A DNA stretch of 53,816 nt from a virus, in the IMG/VR virus record IMGVR_UViG_3300032050_000179, positions 1 to 53,816 of that record; one strand, written 5' to 3'. This document shows positions 1-8,614 of this stretch, piece after piece. Below the pieces are notes generated by a model. It saw only the letters and a program-made list of their open reading frames with translations, made no database searches and was not told the origin of the DNA. Position 1 is the stretch's first letter, and each line of letters begins with the position of its first letter. The position numbers and the translations under genes are program-made.

Positions 1-1242
1 AAACGTTAAAATTGCTAGCAGACAGCCTAGGAGCATCAGGGACTTCACCATAAACAGAAGGAATAGAACCTTCTTTTACTAAAGAAAGTATAGCTGAACC
101 AAAGTCCATAACTTCTTGTTTATAAAAAGAGTCTAGATTATACTGATCCCCATTAATATTAATAAGAAGTTCATTGCTATAAAAAGCTACGCCAGGTGAA
201 TAATTTCTAGTTGTTAAATTAGTGCTTCTATCTATAGCTTTTATGAATATAACTTGTCTTTCATCAAAGCCTACATTTATTTGCACTTCTTTTAATGAAA
301 ATGCATCTACTCCTACACTGATAACTTCTACACCAATTGGAATAGTTTCAGTACCAGAAGTTTTCTTCACTGTTATAGAATTAGTAGTAGCATCCACTGT
401 AACAACTTCGTAACGTGTAGATTGGCCAACATCTAATTTATCTCCAGGTTTTAATATTTGAGTATTTTTGTAATTCTGTAAATTATCAGAATAGTTTAAA
501 GTATTTAATTTATACTTTCTAACTTTAGTCTGAAGAGAAGTTCCATTAGGTTGAACTACAGCTACAGTTTCATCTTTGTATGAAATAACATCAAATTTTC
601 CACTGTATCTAGCAATGGAAACTGGAAGATTAGCAATATCTTCATCTATAAAATAAGTTATTCTATTGGAAGCAAGATCTTTCGCTAAAATATCGTAATT
701 AATATCGTTTTTTCCTTTGATGGAATTATCAAAATACTGTTTCTTTTCATCAGTATCACAGTTAACTATGATTCTCTTATAAGAAACTTGTTGAGTGTCG
801 TATTCAACATAATTTGTTATATCAAATGACACGTAAAGTAAAGGATTCAAGAAACTTTCAAAGAACCAGTTATTTTTTCTATTGAATGTAGAAGGAACTA
901 ATAGCGTTCCTATTTCTTTAGGCTCTTTAAATAAGGTAGTTTGAATTATTTTCTTGAAAGAACCATCAGGCATCCTAACAGTAACATCTTTTCCGTCTTG
1001 TCCAACTAATGAGTTAAAGTTAGAATCGATACGTGAAATTTCATTCTTAATATACCCTATTCCCGGAACATTATACTTAGTAGTAGTCCCGTCTTGGTTT
1101 TCAATATCTATTGAAATTGATTCAGCTCCGCTACTTGTCACTAGAGATAATTTGCCAATTATCTCCATAGAGTTTTTTTGTGCTTTAACAAGCTGCGCTA
1201 AGAATTGAGTTAAGCTGTTATTGGTACTTGGTAATTCTGGCA
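1..1242 (-). CDS. Tail/baseplate-associated structural protein, 3' end outside the window
   Basis: An open frame runs from the ATG at 1242 to the left edge without a stop, so at least 414 codons are present and the C-terminus is missing. The start lies 11 nt after the stop of the preceding 731-aa gene, in an A/T-rich spacer without a Shine-Dalgarno motif. The protein begins MPELPSTNNSLTQFLAQLVK and contains a segment reading GQDGKDVTVRMPDG, followed by beta-rich, Thr/Ser/Asn-rich sequence. I recognise no enzyme motif. Its place as the last gene of the baseplate and tail-appendage block suggests a virion component such as a fibre or adaptor. That role is inferred from context only. Confidence 0.75.
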
Positions 1243-1253
1243 TAGTTTTTTTC

Positions 1254-3449
1254 TTAAATTATATCGTATGTGAAATCGTATGTGTCACTATTCAAACATA
1301 TCATTTCAATCTGTGGTGATCCTTCTTTTTTATAGAAGTCATTAGAAGAAATTCTACCAATTTCTTTAGAATATGATTGTCCAACATTTAATCGGTCTTT
1401 AGCGTCTGTGTAAATTACTAAATCAAAAGATCCTTGAGTATACATATCCATCGGGTAGAGATAATCAACTACTACTTTATAAGTCTGTCCTGTGCTCCAT
1501 CTAAATTGCGAATCGTCAATATAAACATAAATATCTCTATCTACTGTCAATGTTGATCCGTTGCTAATTTTCAAATAATTAGCAAATCTTTTTAGAGGTA
1601 TTATTTTAGTCCAAGCTGAAGGCGTAGTAGTGAAATTTGTCAATAAATTGCAAATAGGAGAAGAATCGACAGTGTAAGACTGTTCTACATTTTTTATGAC
1701 TAACATGTTAGGAGTGCTCTTATCTATAAGTATTCCGTCACCTTGTTGAAGAAGATCTGTGTTATAAGAAACTGAAACTGAAGTTTGATTCTTATAAATG
1801 TTCATCACTTCATCATAGTTACGTTGAATAAGATCCATTAACGTATCAGAATTAGACAATGCTGCTTGAGAATTTTGCAATTGAGATTCTACACTATCTA
1901 ATCTAGCATCAAGCTCTTGAAGATCTGATCCGTTATAAATCAAATCTTTAAGAGATTCTACTTCTAATCTTAAACTTTCTATTAATGAGTTTTGATTATT
2001 AAGAGTATCTGCAGCTCCTTGTAATTGATTAATAGCATCTACAAAAAGTTGCATTGAGAATGGAGCATACTCATTGACTGCAGCTACTATAGCAGCATCT
2101 TCAGTATTTATGTCAAATTTCAAATTAATCTTAAATCCATAAGAGTTACCGTTTAGACCAGTTACTCTGTTAGGTTTGTATTTCTTAAGTCTAGGAATAT
2201 AACCTCCTCCTGATGGGTTATCTTCTACATTGTCAAGAAAAAGAACACCAAACAAGTTGGTAGCTCTAGCGTTAGTAGAAACATCGTAAATATCGTAGTA
2301 AACAAGAACTGCATTAAAATCAAAAGAAACTGATTCTGAAAGAGAATTAAAATCTGAAAAACTTTTAATAGCTGGATTAGAAGCTATCGGTAAATAGCTA
2401 GCAGTATTAAATTCTAATTGAATACCATCAAGTCTAGATCTTTGAAAGAAAACATCTGTTGAAACATTAGTCCCCTCTTTAACACCTCTTATCATAAAAG
2501 AATCATTTCTAGGATCGTCAAAAGAACCTGTAGATGCAGCAGGTTGTGACCAATAGGAATTTGCTTCTGGGTAAGAAAACCACCAACCTACTATAAAATC
2601 ATTGACTGATGCGTCATATTTCAAAAGTTGATACTCTCCTGGTAAAGTAATAACAGGTAAGCTACCAGTGCTAGTCCCTAAAGTAGCTCCATAAGTTTGT
2701 GAATCAGAGTCAAAAAACGCATGAGTATCTAACCCTGCAGGATTAGTTTGATTGTAATTTCTTCCATAGATAAATTCTGTATTCAGAGGATCTGAAGGCG
2801 TGTTAACTAAATTTTCTCCAGGGAAATAGTTAGTATCTTTAACAGATTTAAAAAGTACTAAAGGTGTTGCACCATCTTTAGTTGGTACATGAACATATAA
2901 TTCAGAAAAAGCATCAGCTTTACTCTTTACAGAGTTTACAACATCAATTTCTCCTATATACTGGACTACTTTATTGTATTTTTCTGAGTTATGTTCTTCA
3001 GTAAAATGTAATCCTGCAGTAAGAGGGCTTTCAGATGAAGAAGCTTCTTTAAATCTTAAAGCTCCTAATTCTTTTAACCACTTAAAAAAGACTCTCTCAG
3101 AAACTGTTTGCAATTTACTGGCATCGTATGTAGGATAACTAGTAAGCATAGTTTCCATATTCATGGCGTAATTCTGTAGAGATTCAGCTAACATCATGTT
3201 GTTAGTTTTAGAATTTACTACATACTGAAAAGCTCCAGGTATTGTATCAAACTGAATATAATTTTCATAGTTCAATGGACCTAAAGCTGGTCTTTTTACA
3301 TCAGGAATATTTAACAGTGCATACTTAGAAAATTTAAACTGTTTTCCGTCATTGTTAAATGTAAAAGACAAATCTTCTGATGCAGAACTAAAAGTGTAAA
3401 AAGTTCCACCTTGAACCTGTATAGGCCTTATAAATGGTGATATTGTCAT
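1254..3449 (-). CDS. Virion structural protein with central coiled coil (731 aa)
   Basis: The protein has 731 residues. The N-terminal two thirds is beta-rich. Around residues 480-560 there is a heptad-like stretch (for example NNQNSLIESLRLEVESLKDL) typical of a trimeric coiled coil. A further beta-rich C-terminal domain follows. No catalytic motif is visible. It lies between a 254-aa Ser/Thr/Gly-rich appendage protein and the truncated gene at the left edge, all on one strand with spacers of 11-15 nt, so the three are probably co-transcribed from the late-type promoter at 4249-4256. A tail-fibre or baseplate-rim role fits the architecture. The exact part is unknown. Confidence 0.7.
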   Translation of the reverse strand: MTISPFIRPIQVQGGTFYTFSSASEDLSFTFNNDGKQFKFSKYALLNIPDVKRPALGPLNYENYIQFDTIPGAFQYVVNSKTNNMMLAESLQNYAMNMETMLTSYPTYDASKLQTVSERVFFKWLKELGALRFKEASSSESPLTAGLHFTEEHNSEKYNKVVQYIGEIDVVNSVKSKADAFSELYVHVPTKDGATPLVLFKSVKDTNYFPGENLVNTPSDPLNTEFIYGRNYNQTNPAGLDTHAFFDSDSQTYGATLGTSTGSLPVITLPGEYQLLKYDASVNDFIVGWWFSYPEANSYWSQPAASTGSFDDPRNDSFMIRGVKEGTNVSTDVFFQRSRLDGIQLEFNTASYLPIASNPAIKSFSDFNSLSESVSFDFNAVLVYYDIYDVSTNARATNLFGVLFLDNVEDNPSGGGYIPRLKKYKPNRVTGLNGNSYGFKINLKFDINTEDAAIVAAVNEYAPFSMQLFVDAINQLQGAADTLNNQNSLIESLRLEVESLKDLIYNGSDLQELDARLDSVESQLQNSQAALSNSDTLMDLIQRNYDEVMNIYKNQTSVSVSYNTDLLQQGDGILIDKSTPNMLVIKNVEQSYTVDSSPICNLLTNFTTTPSAWTKIIPLKRFANYLKISNGSTLTVDRDIYVYIDDSQFRWSTGQTYKVVVDYLYPMDMYTQGSFDLVIYTDAKDRLNVGQSYSKEIGRISSNDFYKKEGSPQIEMICLNSDTYDFTYDII

Positions 3450-3464
3450 CCTAGTTTAAAAATT

Positions 3465-4229
3465 TTAAATAAGTGTAAAAGTGATACTAGAAGTAGCACC
3501 TCCTGTTGCAAATGATGACGGAGAATGATTCATCAAGTACCATTTTGTACCATCATATACACATTTTAATGTATCAGCCGTATTATGCATAGTAATAGAG
3601 CCAGTTAAACCTTGAAAGTTTAAAGCGCTAATATTAACAGGGAAACCTGGTGTTCCTGCTTTGTGATAAATTTCTAAAACTTGGCCATTAGTTCCTGCTG
3701 ATAATGTAGCTGTTTGAGCTCCTGTTGTACTAACATTACTAATTACTAGATATTTCATTGTAGCTACATTTATAGTAGTAGAGCCAGTTAATCCAGTCAT
3801 TGAACTAAAAGCTGTAGCTAATCCAGGAAGTCTCAATTCTTTAGAAACACTAACATTTCCAGAAAAATTTGCTAAACTAGTAGAACTAGATAAGTTTAAA
3901 TTACCGTTAGTTAACGTAACTGAAGATTGGTCTACTGTAACTCCTCCTGTTCCGTTAATTAATACGCTAGTGCTTGCTCCTACTGTCCCTAGAATAGTAT
4001 TACCTAGCAAAGAAGAACCTTTCCCTACTTGAAAAATGCTAGTAGAAAACGGTACCGCATTGTCATTGATAGTAGCGGATTTAACTCCTGATAAAATAGA
4101 AGTTGATGGATTCAATAAAACTTGAACAGAATCTATTCCAGCTTTCAGAGAAGCGAAATTAGAGTTCAACGTTAATCTTGAAGAAGCTAATGAATCCTGT
4201 GGTTGAATTGTTGTTATGGTTACTGCCAT
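3465..4229 (-). CDS. Ser/Thr/Gly-rich tail appendage protein (254 aa)
   Basis: The protein has 254 residues. It starts MAVTITTIQPQDSLASSRLT and is dominated by Ser, Thr, Gly and Asn in short alternating strands. It ends with a compact C-terminal region containing KCVYDGTKWYLMNHSPSSFA. N-terminal sequences of this kind are common at the virion-attachment end of short phage fibres, and the tryptophan-containing end resembles a small knob domain. The start overlaps the end of the preceding glycosylase gene by 10 nt. The GATATATA motif at 4249-4256 lies inside the end of that gene, so this structural gene appears to have its own late promoter. The function is inferred from composition and position. 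Confidence 0.65.
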   Translation of the reverse strand: MAVTITTIQPQDSLASSRLTLNSNFASLKAGIDSVQVLLNPSTSILSGVKSATINDNAVPFSTSIFQVGKGSSLLGNTILGTVGASTSVLINGTGGVTVDQSSVTLTNGNLNLSSSTSLANFSGNVSVSKELRLPGLATAFSSMTGLTGSTTINVATMKYLVISNVSTTGAQTATLSAGTNGQVLEIYHKAGTPGFPVNISALNFQGLTGSITMHNTADTLKCVYDGTKWYLMNHSPSSFATGGATSSITFTLI

Positions 4230-5122
4230 CTTTTTTGTTTATTTTTACTATATATCTTTTTTAAAAGGGTTGGGTCAAGTATGTCATTCTCACCTACCCA
4301 TTCTGCATATTCTTCATCCCATCTTTTAATGAACCAGAATTTAGCACCTTTAGTATCTTTGATGAAATATGCTTTTCTTGGTTTGTTATAAGCTCTTACC
4401 CATTTATTAAATGCCAAATCTTTTTTTCCAAAAGGATTTATCCAATGTTTAAATTGAAATCCTCCAAATCTGTGAATTTGATTTAATACATCTTTTGTTG
4501 TCTGGAAAAAATCATTTCGTAAGATCTCATCGGATAATATTTCATGAAGTGTTGTAAAAGGAGAAAACCTTGTTCTAGCTAAAATTTCTGACCTTGAAAA
4601 ATTTCCTATTCCATTGAAAAATCTTTGATCTGTGAGAAGTTGAAATATTGGTCTTTTAAAATATTCAATTTTTCTTTTTTCGTGCATTAAATCTCTCCAT
4701 TCGTTATGTTGAGTTGCAACATCTGGACTTCTATTAGTATCCCACTCTGAAGACCATCTAGTTATTAGAAATCTTGTAAAATCAGATATGCAATAAATTT
4801 TGCCTTCCGAATAAAATCTCACCATAGCTCTACGGTCAAAAAACTCATCATCTTCTGGAGTATTGTATGTGAGCATAGATCCAATTTTAGCAAAATTGAT
4901 TTTCAAATAATGAATTTCTTCAGCATCATCGTAATTAGTGAATTCGATTATCATCTCTTTTCCTCTAGCAAAAGACTTCATTTTCCAATTTTTATTCTCT
5001 AAGACTGAAAAGTCACATTTAGTCTTAAACATTGGGCTTTTTTCAACTCTGTCTACGCGTCGATGTCCGATCTCAGTATTAATGAAATCGGACATGATTC
5101 TTACTTCTGGTCCCTCTGGCAA
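4220..5122 (-). CDS. Fpg/Nei-family DNA glycosylase, apparently zincless (300 aa)
   Basis: The protein begins MPEGPEVRIM, the signature N-terminus of formamidopyrimidine-DNA glycosylase and endonuclease VIII, in which Pro2 is the Schiff-base nucleophile and Glu3 the catalytic acid. Near residue 175 the helix-two-turn-helix signature FFNGIGNFSRSEILARTRF is recognisable. The C-terminal part (about residues 235-280) has the spacing of the finger domain but lacks the four zinc-ligand cysteines, so it may be a zincless finger like that of NEIL1. Such enzymes excise oxidised bases and cut the abasic site. In this phage it could protect or edit DNA, possibly modified DNA. The gene lies between a DnaQ-like exonuclease and a structural gene. 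Confidence 0.85.
   Translation of the reverse strand: MPEGPEVRIMSDFINTEIGHRRVDRVEKSPMFKTKCDFSVLENKNWKMKSFARGKEMIIEFTNYDDAEEIHYLKINFAKIGSMLTYNTPEDDEFFDRRAMVRFYSEGKIYCISDFTRFLITRWSSEWDTNRSPDVATQHNEWRDLMHEKRKIEYFKRPIFQLLTDQRFFNGIGNFSRSEILARTRFSPFTTLHEILSDEILRNDFFQTTKDVLNQIHRFGGFQFKHWINPFGKKDLAFNKWVRAYNKPRKAYFIKDTKGAKFWFIKRWDEEYAEWVGENDILDPTLLKKIYSKNKQKRWQ
4249..4256 (-). promoter_or_regulatory. Candidate late promoter, GATATATA motif
   Basis: Reads GATATATAG on the minus strand, 20 nt before the 254-aa structural gene. The same octamer precedes genes at 12630, 17085, 29104, 32429 and 44017, with a one-base variant before 47068. It resembles the single -10-like TATAAATA box of T4 late promoters. 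Confidence 0.55.
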
Positions 5123-5140
5123 CTTTCTTATAAGTAATTT

Positions 5141-5902
5141 TTAGAACTGTATTGGAAGAGTAGATGATGTTAATCGGTGACAAATTCTACCTACACATTT
5201 AACATCTTCTTCACAATAGTTCTTTATCTTTTCGTAGTCTTTTTCGACCCAAAAAGTTTTTCCAACGTATTCTCCGCTCATAGTAGCTTTTGGCGAAGGA
5301 ACGCCAAGCGAGCAAGATAAAACGTCAAGTGAAACGTAACCGTCCCAGTTTCCTAGGCTCCAAAGTTCTCCTGTGTCTAAGTGAGTAACTTCCCATGGTT
5401 TTTTACCCCATGTTTGAAGCTGTACTGGAACATTAACATTATTCATCACCATTCTTTTCACTAACCAAGGAATATCAAATTTCTTGATGTTGTGACCACA
5501 TAGTCTCATGCTTTTTCCAGCACGATCAATGTTATAAAGTAACTCAGAAATAGGTTTTAATACTTGTTCTACTTCTGAAGTTTCAGATCTTTCAGTATCA
5601 TAGAAACTTTTCATTTTTCCTAACCAAACCATTTTTCCACTATTGACAGAGGAAGTAGTTAAGTAGCAAAAAGAACCGCAAACTATTCTACCAAATTCTG
5701 CGTACAAAGGAGACTGGTCTAAATAAGCTTGTCTATAGTCTTCCCATTTTTCAGGTTCTTTAGATGCAGATTTAATACACTTTGTTCTCCAAAGTTCAGC
5801 TTTTCTAGGATTGTTCTCGTAAAGCTCATCGTAAGATCCGAATTCAGATGAAGTTTCTAAATCGAAAAATAACAATGTTGAAAGTTCTGTTTCTTGTATC
5901 AT
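5141..5902 (-). CDS. DnaQ-like 3'-5' exonuclease (253 aa)
   Basis: The protein has the three exonuclease motifs of the DEDD superfamily. Exo I is FFDLETSS with Asp14 and Glu16. Exo II is CGHNIKKFDIPWL, with the conserved Asp after GHNI. Exo III is YCEEDV, with Tyr and the last Asp in DEDDy spacing. Size and motif layout resemble the stand-alone predicted exonucleases related to family-B polymerase proofreading domains. It probably degrades single-stranded DNA or RNA 3' ends with two metal ions. It lies just upstream of the Fpg/Nei gene (18-nt spacer), so the two may form a small repair pair. Whether it trims DNA or RNA cannot be told from sequence. Confidence 0.8.
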   Translation of the reverse strand: MIQETELSTLLFFDLETSSEFGSYDELYENNPRKAELWRTKCIKSASKEPEKWEDYRQAYLDQSPLYAEFGRIVCGSFCYLTTSSVNSGKMVWLGKMKSFYDTERSETSEVEQVLKPISELLYNIDRAGKSMRLCGHNIKKFDIPWLVKRMVMNNVNVPVQLQTWGKKPWEVTHLDTGELWSLGNWDGYVSLDVLSCSLGVPSPKATMSGEYVGKTFWVEKDYEKIKNYCEEDVKCVGRICHRLTSSTLPIQF

Positions 5903-6047
5903 ATTGATAATATGATAAATTTAATTTAGTTCAGACATTTATATCTTACTGAAATTTTTTTCAGTGGTCAAAACTTTCGCTCTAAAGTTGAATATAACCA
6001 ATACTAAGTTGTTGGAGTGGAAAAAGACAGTTATCTTATCTAAGACC
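5903..6047 (-). other. Intergenic spacer with small hairpin
   Basis: 145 nt without a convincing gene. At 5948-5965 the inverted repeat ACTGAAA/TTTCAGT with a T-rich loop could form a weak terminator or processing hairpin after the nucleotidyltransferase gene. An open frame crossing into that gene has no supporting features. Confidence 0.4.
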
Positions 6048-7178
6048 TTAAGGTAGCGGAGGGAACGAAACTGCAAACTGCATATCTTCTTGGTAACGAA
6101 GTTTTCGAATCTTAAGCAAAAGCTGATTGACAAAGTCTCTATCTACATGTTCTGGTAACGTAGAAATTTCTAACAGATCATCGATTTTTTGAATCTTAGT
6201 TACAGCTTCTTCTATCAGAGAATTGTAATCATATTCTCCTCTTCGTATAGCTAATAGCTGTTCTCTATTCTCTCGCTTAACATTAATACCTTTCCCTTCG
6301 AAAATTTCCAGAGCTGTATCTAAAAGCCTGTGACAGTGAGCCAAATTCTTTCCATCGTATCCTTTATTATGAACCATGTTATCGGTAAATCTTTCTTGGT
6401 TCCTATTTTCTACCCAATCCCAATACTCTTTATAATCTTTGCAATAAGTAGAGTATCCATCCTTATTAAAATACATTACGAAAGCATGTTCTATTCCTTT
6501 AGGAATTTCTGACAATGAAATGTCATTAGATAGAATTTCATCTTGGACAATTCCCTTGACATGTTTTCCTGTTACAGATTTACCTTGTGTCAAGTAAGCT
6601 CCATAAGTATATCTCATGTGTGGTATACTCACAAGGCTCACATGTTCTTGACTCCATCCTGGATGCACTTTTATTAAATACTCTTTAACAGGAAGTGATC
6701 CTTGTTTGTACGAGACATGACAGAAATCTAAAACTCCTTTGCGCTCTTTTTCCATAGGTCTAACTATTTTCTTATTTAAACCTCTAGCCTTTTTGATCTG
6801 ATCGATAGCATATCCTCCAAAAGAATTTCTACATTTCTTGGTTATAAACTTAGTCTTCTCTCGCAGTACCATATCAAAAATAGGATCTTTGAAAAGAATA
6901 CATTCTTCGGGTAAGTTCAAAACTTCTAACATCGTTGGATTATTAGATTCTAAAAGTTGTAAAAATCTTCTAAGCTCGTAGAAGACAGTATCATTTTTGC
7001 TATCTGAAACTTGCTCAACATAGTTGAAATCTAAAATATTATCAAAAGGAATCATGAAAACACCTTTTATATCCACATCAGATGTTGGAGTAGAAATTCC
7101 ATAGGCTTGACTTCCGACTATGCCTTCGAATATAATTAAATTTTGATCTCTAAGTTCTTGTATTGTCATCTTTTGCAA
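6048..7178 (-). CDS. COG3541-type predicted nucleotidyltransferase (376 aa)
   Basis: Near the N-terminus is GSQAYGISTPTSDVDIKGVF, the polymerase-beta-fold signature GS...D-x-D with Asp34 and Asp36 as predicted metal ligands. The length and the following region, with alternating basic helices and a GxY...HCHRLLD-type segment, fit the predicted nucleotidyltransferase family found in many large phages. Members are often annotated as belonging to RNA-repair pathways beside RNA ligases, though the substrate is not established. Given the permuted tRNA genes a few kilobases away, an RNA end-processing role is worth testing, but this is speculation. The start codon at 7178 is preceded by an A-rich leader without Shine-Dalgarno motif. 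Confidence 0.75.
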   Translation of the reverse strand: MQKMTIQELRDQNLIIFEGIVGSQAYGISTPTSDVDIKGVFMIPFDNILDFNYVEQVSDSKNDTVFYELRRFLQLLESNNPTMLEVLNLPEECILFKDPIFDMVLREKTKFITKKCRNSFGGYAIDQIKKARGLNKKIVRPMEKERKGVLDFCHVSYKQGSLPVKEYLIKVHPGWSQEHVSLVSIPHMRYTYGAYLTQGKSVTGKHVKGIVQDEILSNDISLSEIPKGIEHAFVMYFNKDGYSTYCKDYKEYWDWVENRNQERFTDNMVHNKGYDGKNLAHCHRLLDTALEIFEGKGINVKRENREQLLAIRRGEYDYNSLIEEAVTKIQKIDDLLEISTLPEHVDRDFVNQLLLKIRKLRYQEDMQFAVSFPPLP

Positions 7179-7201
7179 TTTTTAAAGTTTCTTTAAATTC
7201 A

Positions 7202-7543
7202 TTAAAGATTAAATTTAGTAAGAATTACCCATTTTTGGTTGACTTTTTTATCAATCTCTATAAATTCTAATTTATTGTTAGAATATTTGTATTTTCCAAT
7301 ATACTCATAGCCAGGTAAAAGAAAAGATCCTACCCATTTTTCGAGATAATACATAGGAGCATATTTCACTGGATCATTGTCATCAAAACAGTACATCGTA
7401 AAATGAGATTCACCATCTTTATCATGTACACAAAAAATAATTGGGCTTTTTTCCAACAAGCCATGATTTCCAGAATTAATATCGAAAGATTTTTTTCTAG
7501 TATTACGAGCAAAAATATGGAAATAATTATTCTGATTTATCAT
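7202..7543 (-). CDS. Conserved-looking hypothetical protein (113 aa)
   Basis: A 113-residue protein rich in aromatic residues (MINQNNYFHIFARNTRKKSF at the start, EKWVGSFLLPGYEYIGKYKY in the middle), with predicted mixed alpha/beta character and no transmembrane segment. I do not recognise the family. The start overlaps the end of the preceding 94-aa gene by 17 nt, and 23 nt separate its stop from the nucleotidyltransferase start, so it belongs to a compact operon read from about 8.2 kb leftward. Confidence 0.6.
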   Translation of the reverse strand: MINQNNYFHIFARNTRKKSFDINSGNHGLLEKSPIIFCVHDKDGESHFTMYCFDDNDPVKYAPMYYLEKWVGSFLLPGYEYIGKYKYSNNKLEFIEIDKKVNQKWVILTKFNL

Positions 7544-7811
7544 AAGTCTTTTTTAAAGTGTACGTACTATTTTTAGTCCTAAACTTGATAACGTCTTCAG
7601 AATTCTCTAGTATTTCTGTTACTAGTGTAGTTTGCCAAGTAAAGAACTCGTTAAAAGGACTCATGAGAAGAGATCTTCCAACTCCAATCTCAGAATGTTG
7701 TTCTTTGAATCGATTATCATCGCCATATTCTATCCATATAACGTCTTTAGCAGCTTTTAATAAGCCATCTTCTCTTTCAAGTACCCAAGTAAGTCTAGTT
7801 TCTTCTTTCAT
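7527..7811 (-). CDS. Hypothetical protein (94 aa)
   Basis: A 94-residue protein starting MKEETRLTWVLEREDGLLKA, with an acidic N-terminal half and a beta-rich C-terminal end (VIKFRTKNSTYTLKKTY). No motif is recognised. Its ATG overlaps the stop of the HNH gene (7808-7811), which is typical of translational coupling. It was probably the next gene of the operon into which the HNH gene was inserted. Confidence 0.6.
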   Translation of the reverse strand: MKEETRLTWVLEREDGLLKAAKDVIWIEYGDDNRFKEQHSEIGVGRSLLMSPFNEFFTWQTTLVTEILENSEDVIKFRTKNSTYTLKKTYDKSE

Positions 7812-8152
7812 ATTTTTCTATTTCTTTTTAAATTCTCTGCTCGACTTATAGCTTCTAAATTCTCCGGAGAGTCATTGTATCTATTCCCATCTTTGTGAAT
7901 AATAACGTAACCTTCAGGTATGGGCCCAATAAAGTCTTCGTAGATTTTTCGAGGTCTCCTTACTCTAGAATTATTTCCAGTCCAGACGTAAGCACAATCG
8001 TTGGAAATTACCTGAACTCCTCCTTTCCATGAAGGGTGGTTATCTCCGACGTATTGTCCTTTCTTAAAATGAGTTTTAGGTGAGGGATCAAAGTATTTAT
8101 CTTTGTTCCAAGGGATGTTACCTTTTTCAAATTGTCCTTTACTGTTTCTCAT
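7808..8152 (-). CDS. HNH homing endonuclease (114 aa)
   Basis: The C-terminal half contains the HNH_3 core: IHKDGNRYNDSPENLEAISR supplies the central His, the metal-binding Asn and the final Asn of the betabeta-alpha-metal fold. The N-terminal half has repeated Lys/Gly/Trp motifs (FEKGNIPWNK, FKKGQYVG, PSWKGG) resembling the DNA-binding modules of free-standing phage homing endonucleases. It would nick or cut DNA at a recognition site and promote its own spread. It overlaps the next gene by four b, and immediately upstream lies a 250-nt GC-richer stretch with many hairpins. No split gene is apparent around it, so it looks free-standing and not obviously intron-encoded. Confidence 0.85.
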   Translation of the reverse strand: MRNSKGQFEKGNIPWNKDKYFDPSPKTHFKKGQYVGDNHPSWKGGVQVISNDCAYVWTGNNSRVRRPRKIYEDFIGPIPEGYVIIHKDGNRYNDSPENLEAISRAENLKRNRKI

Positions 8153-8164
8153 ATAATAAAATTA

Positions 8165-8412
8165 ACAATAAAAAATGAAAAAAGGAAAGGTGTAGCCAAT
8201 CTACTGCAAAACAGAGCCAGCTACTACCCAAGTTTCGGTTGGTCCAATTTTTAACACTCGGCGCCAGTGGAAAGATCCAATTACTTCCTCGCGTAATACG
8301 AGTTTTCGATTGTCCTAACATCTTCCAACCCCACAACAGTCGTTATGCTTAAAACTAAAAGTTAAGCCTTCTACATGGGATACTGCCATTACGTCCTTCT
8401 GGACGATTTCCT
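8165..8412 (-). ncRNA. Candidate structured RNA upstream of the HNH gene
   Basis: This stretch has visibly higher GC than its neighbours and carries several stable hairpins on the minus strand: CGTCC-AGAA-GGACG near 8390-8405, GCTTAA...TTAAGC near 8345-8368, CTCG...CGAG near 8285-8300, CACT...AGTG around the palindrome GGCGCC near 8258-8275, and GTAG...CTAC near 8195-8210. One open frame crosses part of it, but its composition (Trp, Ser and Leu clusters, no good start) is not convincing. The order [structured region]-[HNH gene] is reminiscent of mobile RNA-ORF pairs, but I could not match group I, group II or HEARO signatures. Strand and boundaries are provisional. Confidence 0.4.
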
Positions 8413-8415
8413 TTC

Positions 8416-8601
8416 CTAGTAAGAAATATCATCATTGAAATTTTCTTTTTTATAAGAAAATATCGAAATTTTGAACAAGAAAAATCCAAATTCAGTCATT
8501 CTACAAACCCCATATTCATCTTCTGCATGAGGTGTTGTCATAATCCCAATGAAGAAATCATCTAAATGTGTCATTGGTGTAAATTCAATTCTATGCTTCA
8601 T
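8416..8601 (-). CDS. Small hypothetical protein (61 aa)
   Basis: A 61-residue open frame starting MKHRIEFTPMTHLDDFFIGI, 13 nt after the stop of the glycosyltransferase gene and on the same strand. The composition looks like a real small protein, acidic in the middle and aromatic towards the end (EFGFFLFKISIFSYKK). No family is recognised and the start has only an A/T-rich leader. Confidence 0.5.
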   Translation of the reverse strand: MKHRIEFTPMTHLDDFFIGIMTTPHAEDEYGVCRMTEFGFFLFKISIFSYKKENFNDDISY

Positions 8602-8614
8602 ATTTTTAGTTTGT

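Noticed and set aside
5939-6133. 64-aa open frame on the minus strand
   Set aside because: It overlaps the end of the nucleotidyltransferase in another phase and has no start context.
8139-8336. 65-aa open frame on the minus strand
   Set aside because: Composition and hairpin density point to RNA structure, and the frame runs into the HNH start region without a credible start.
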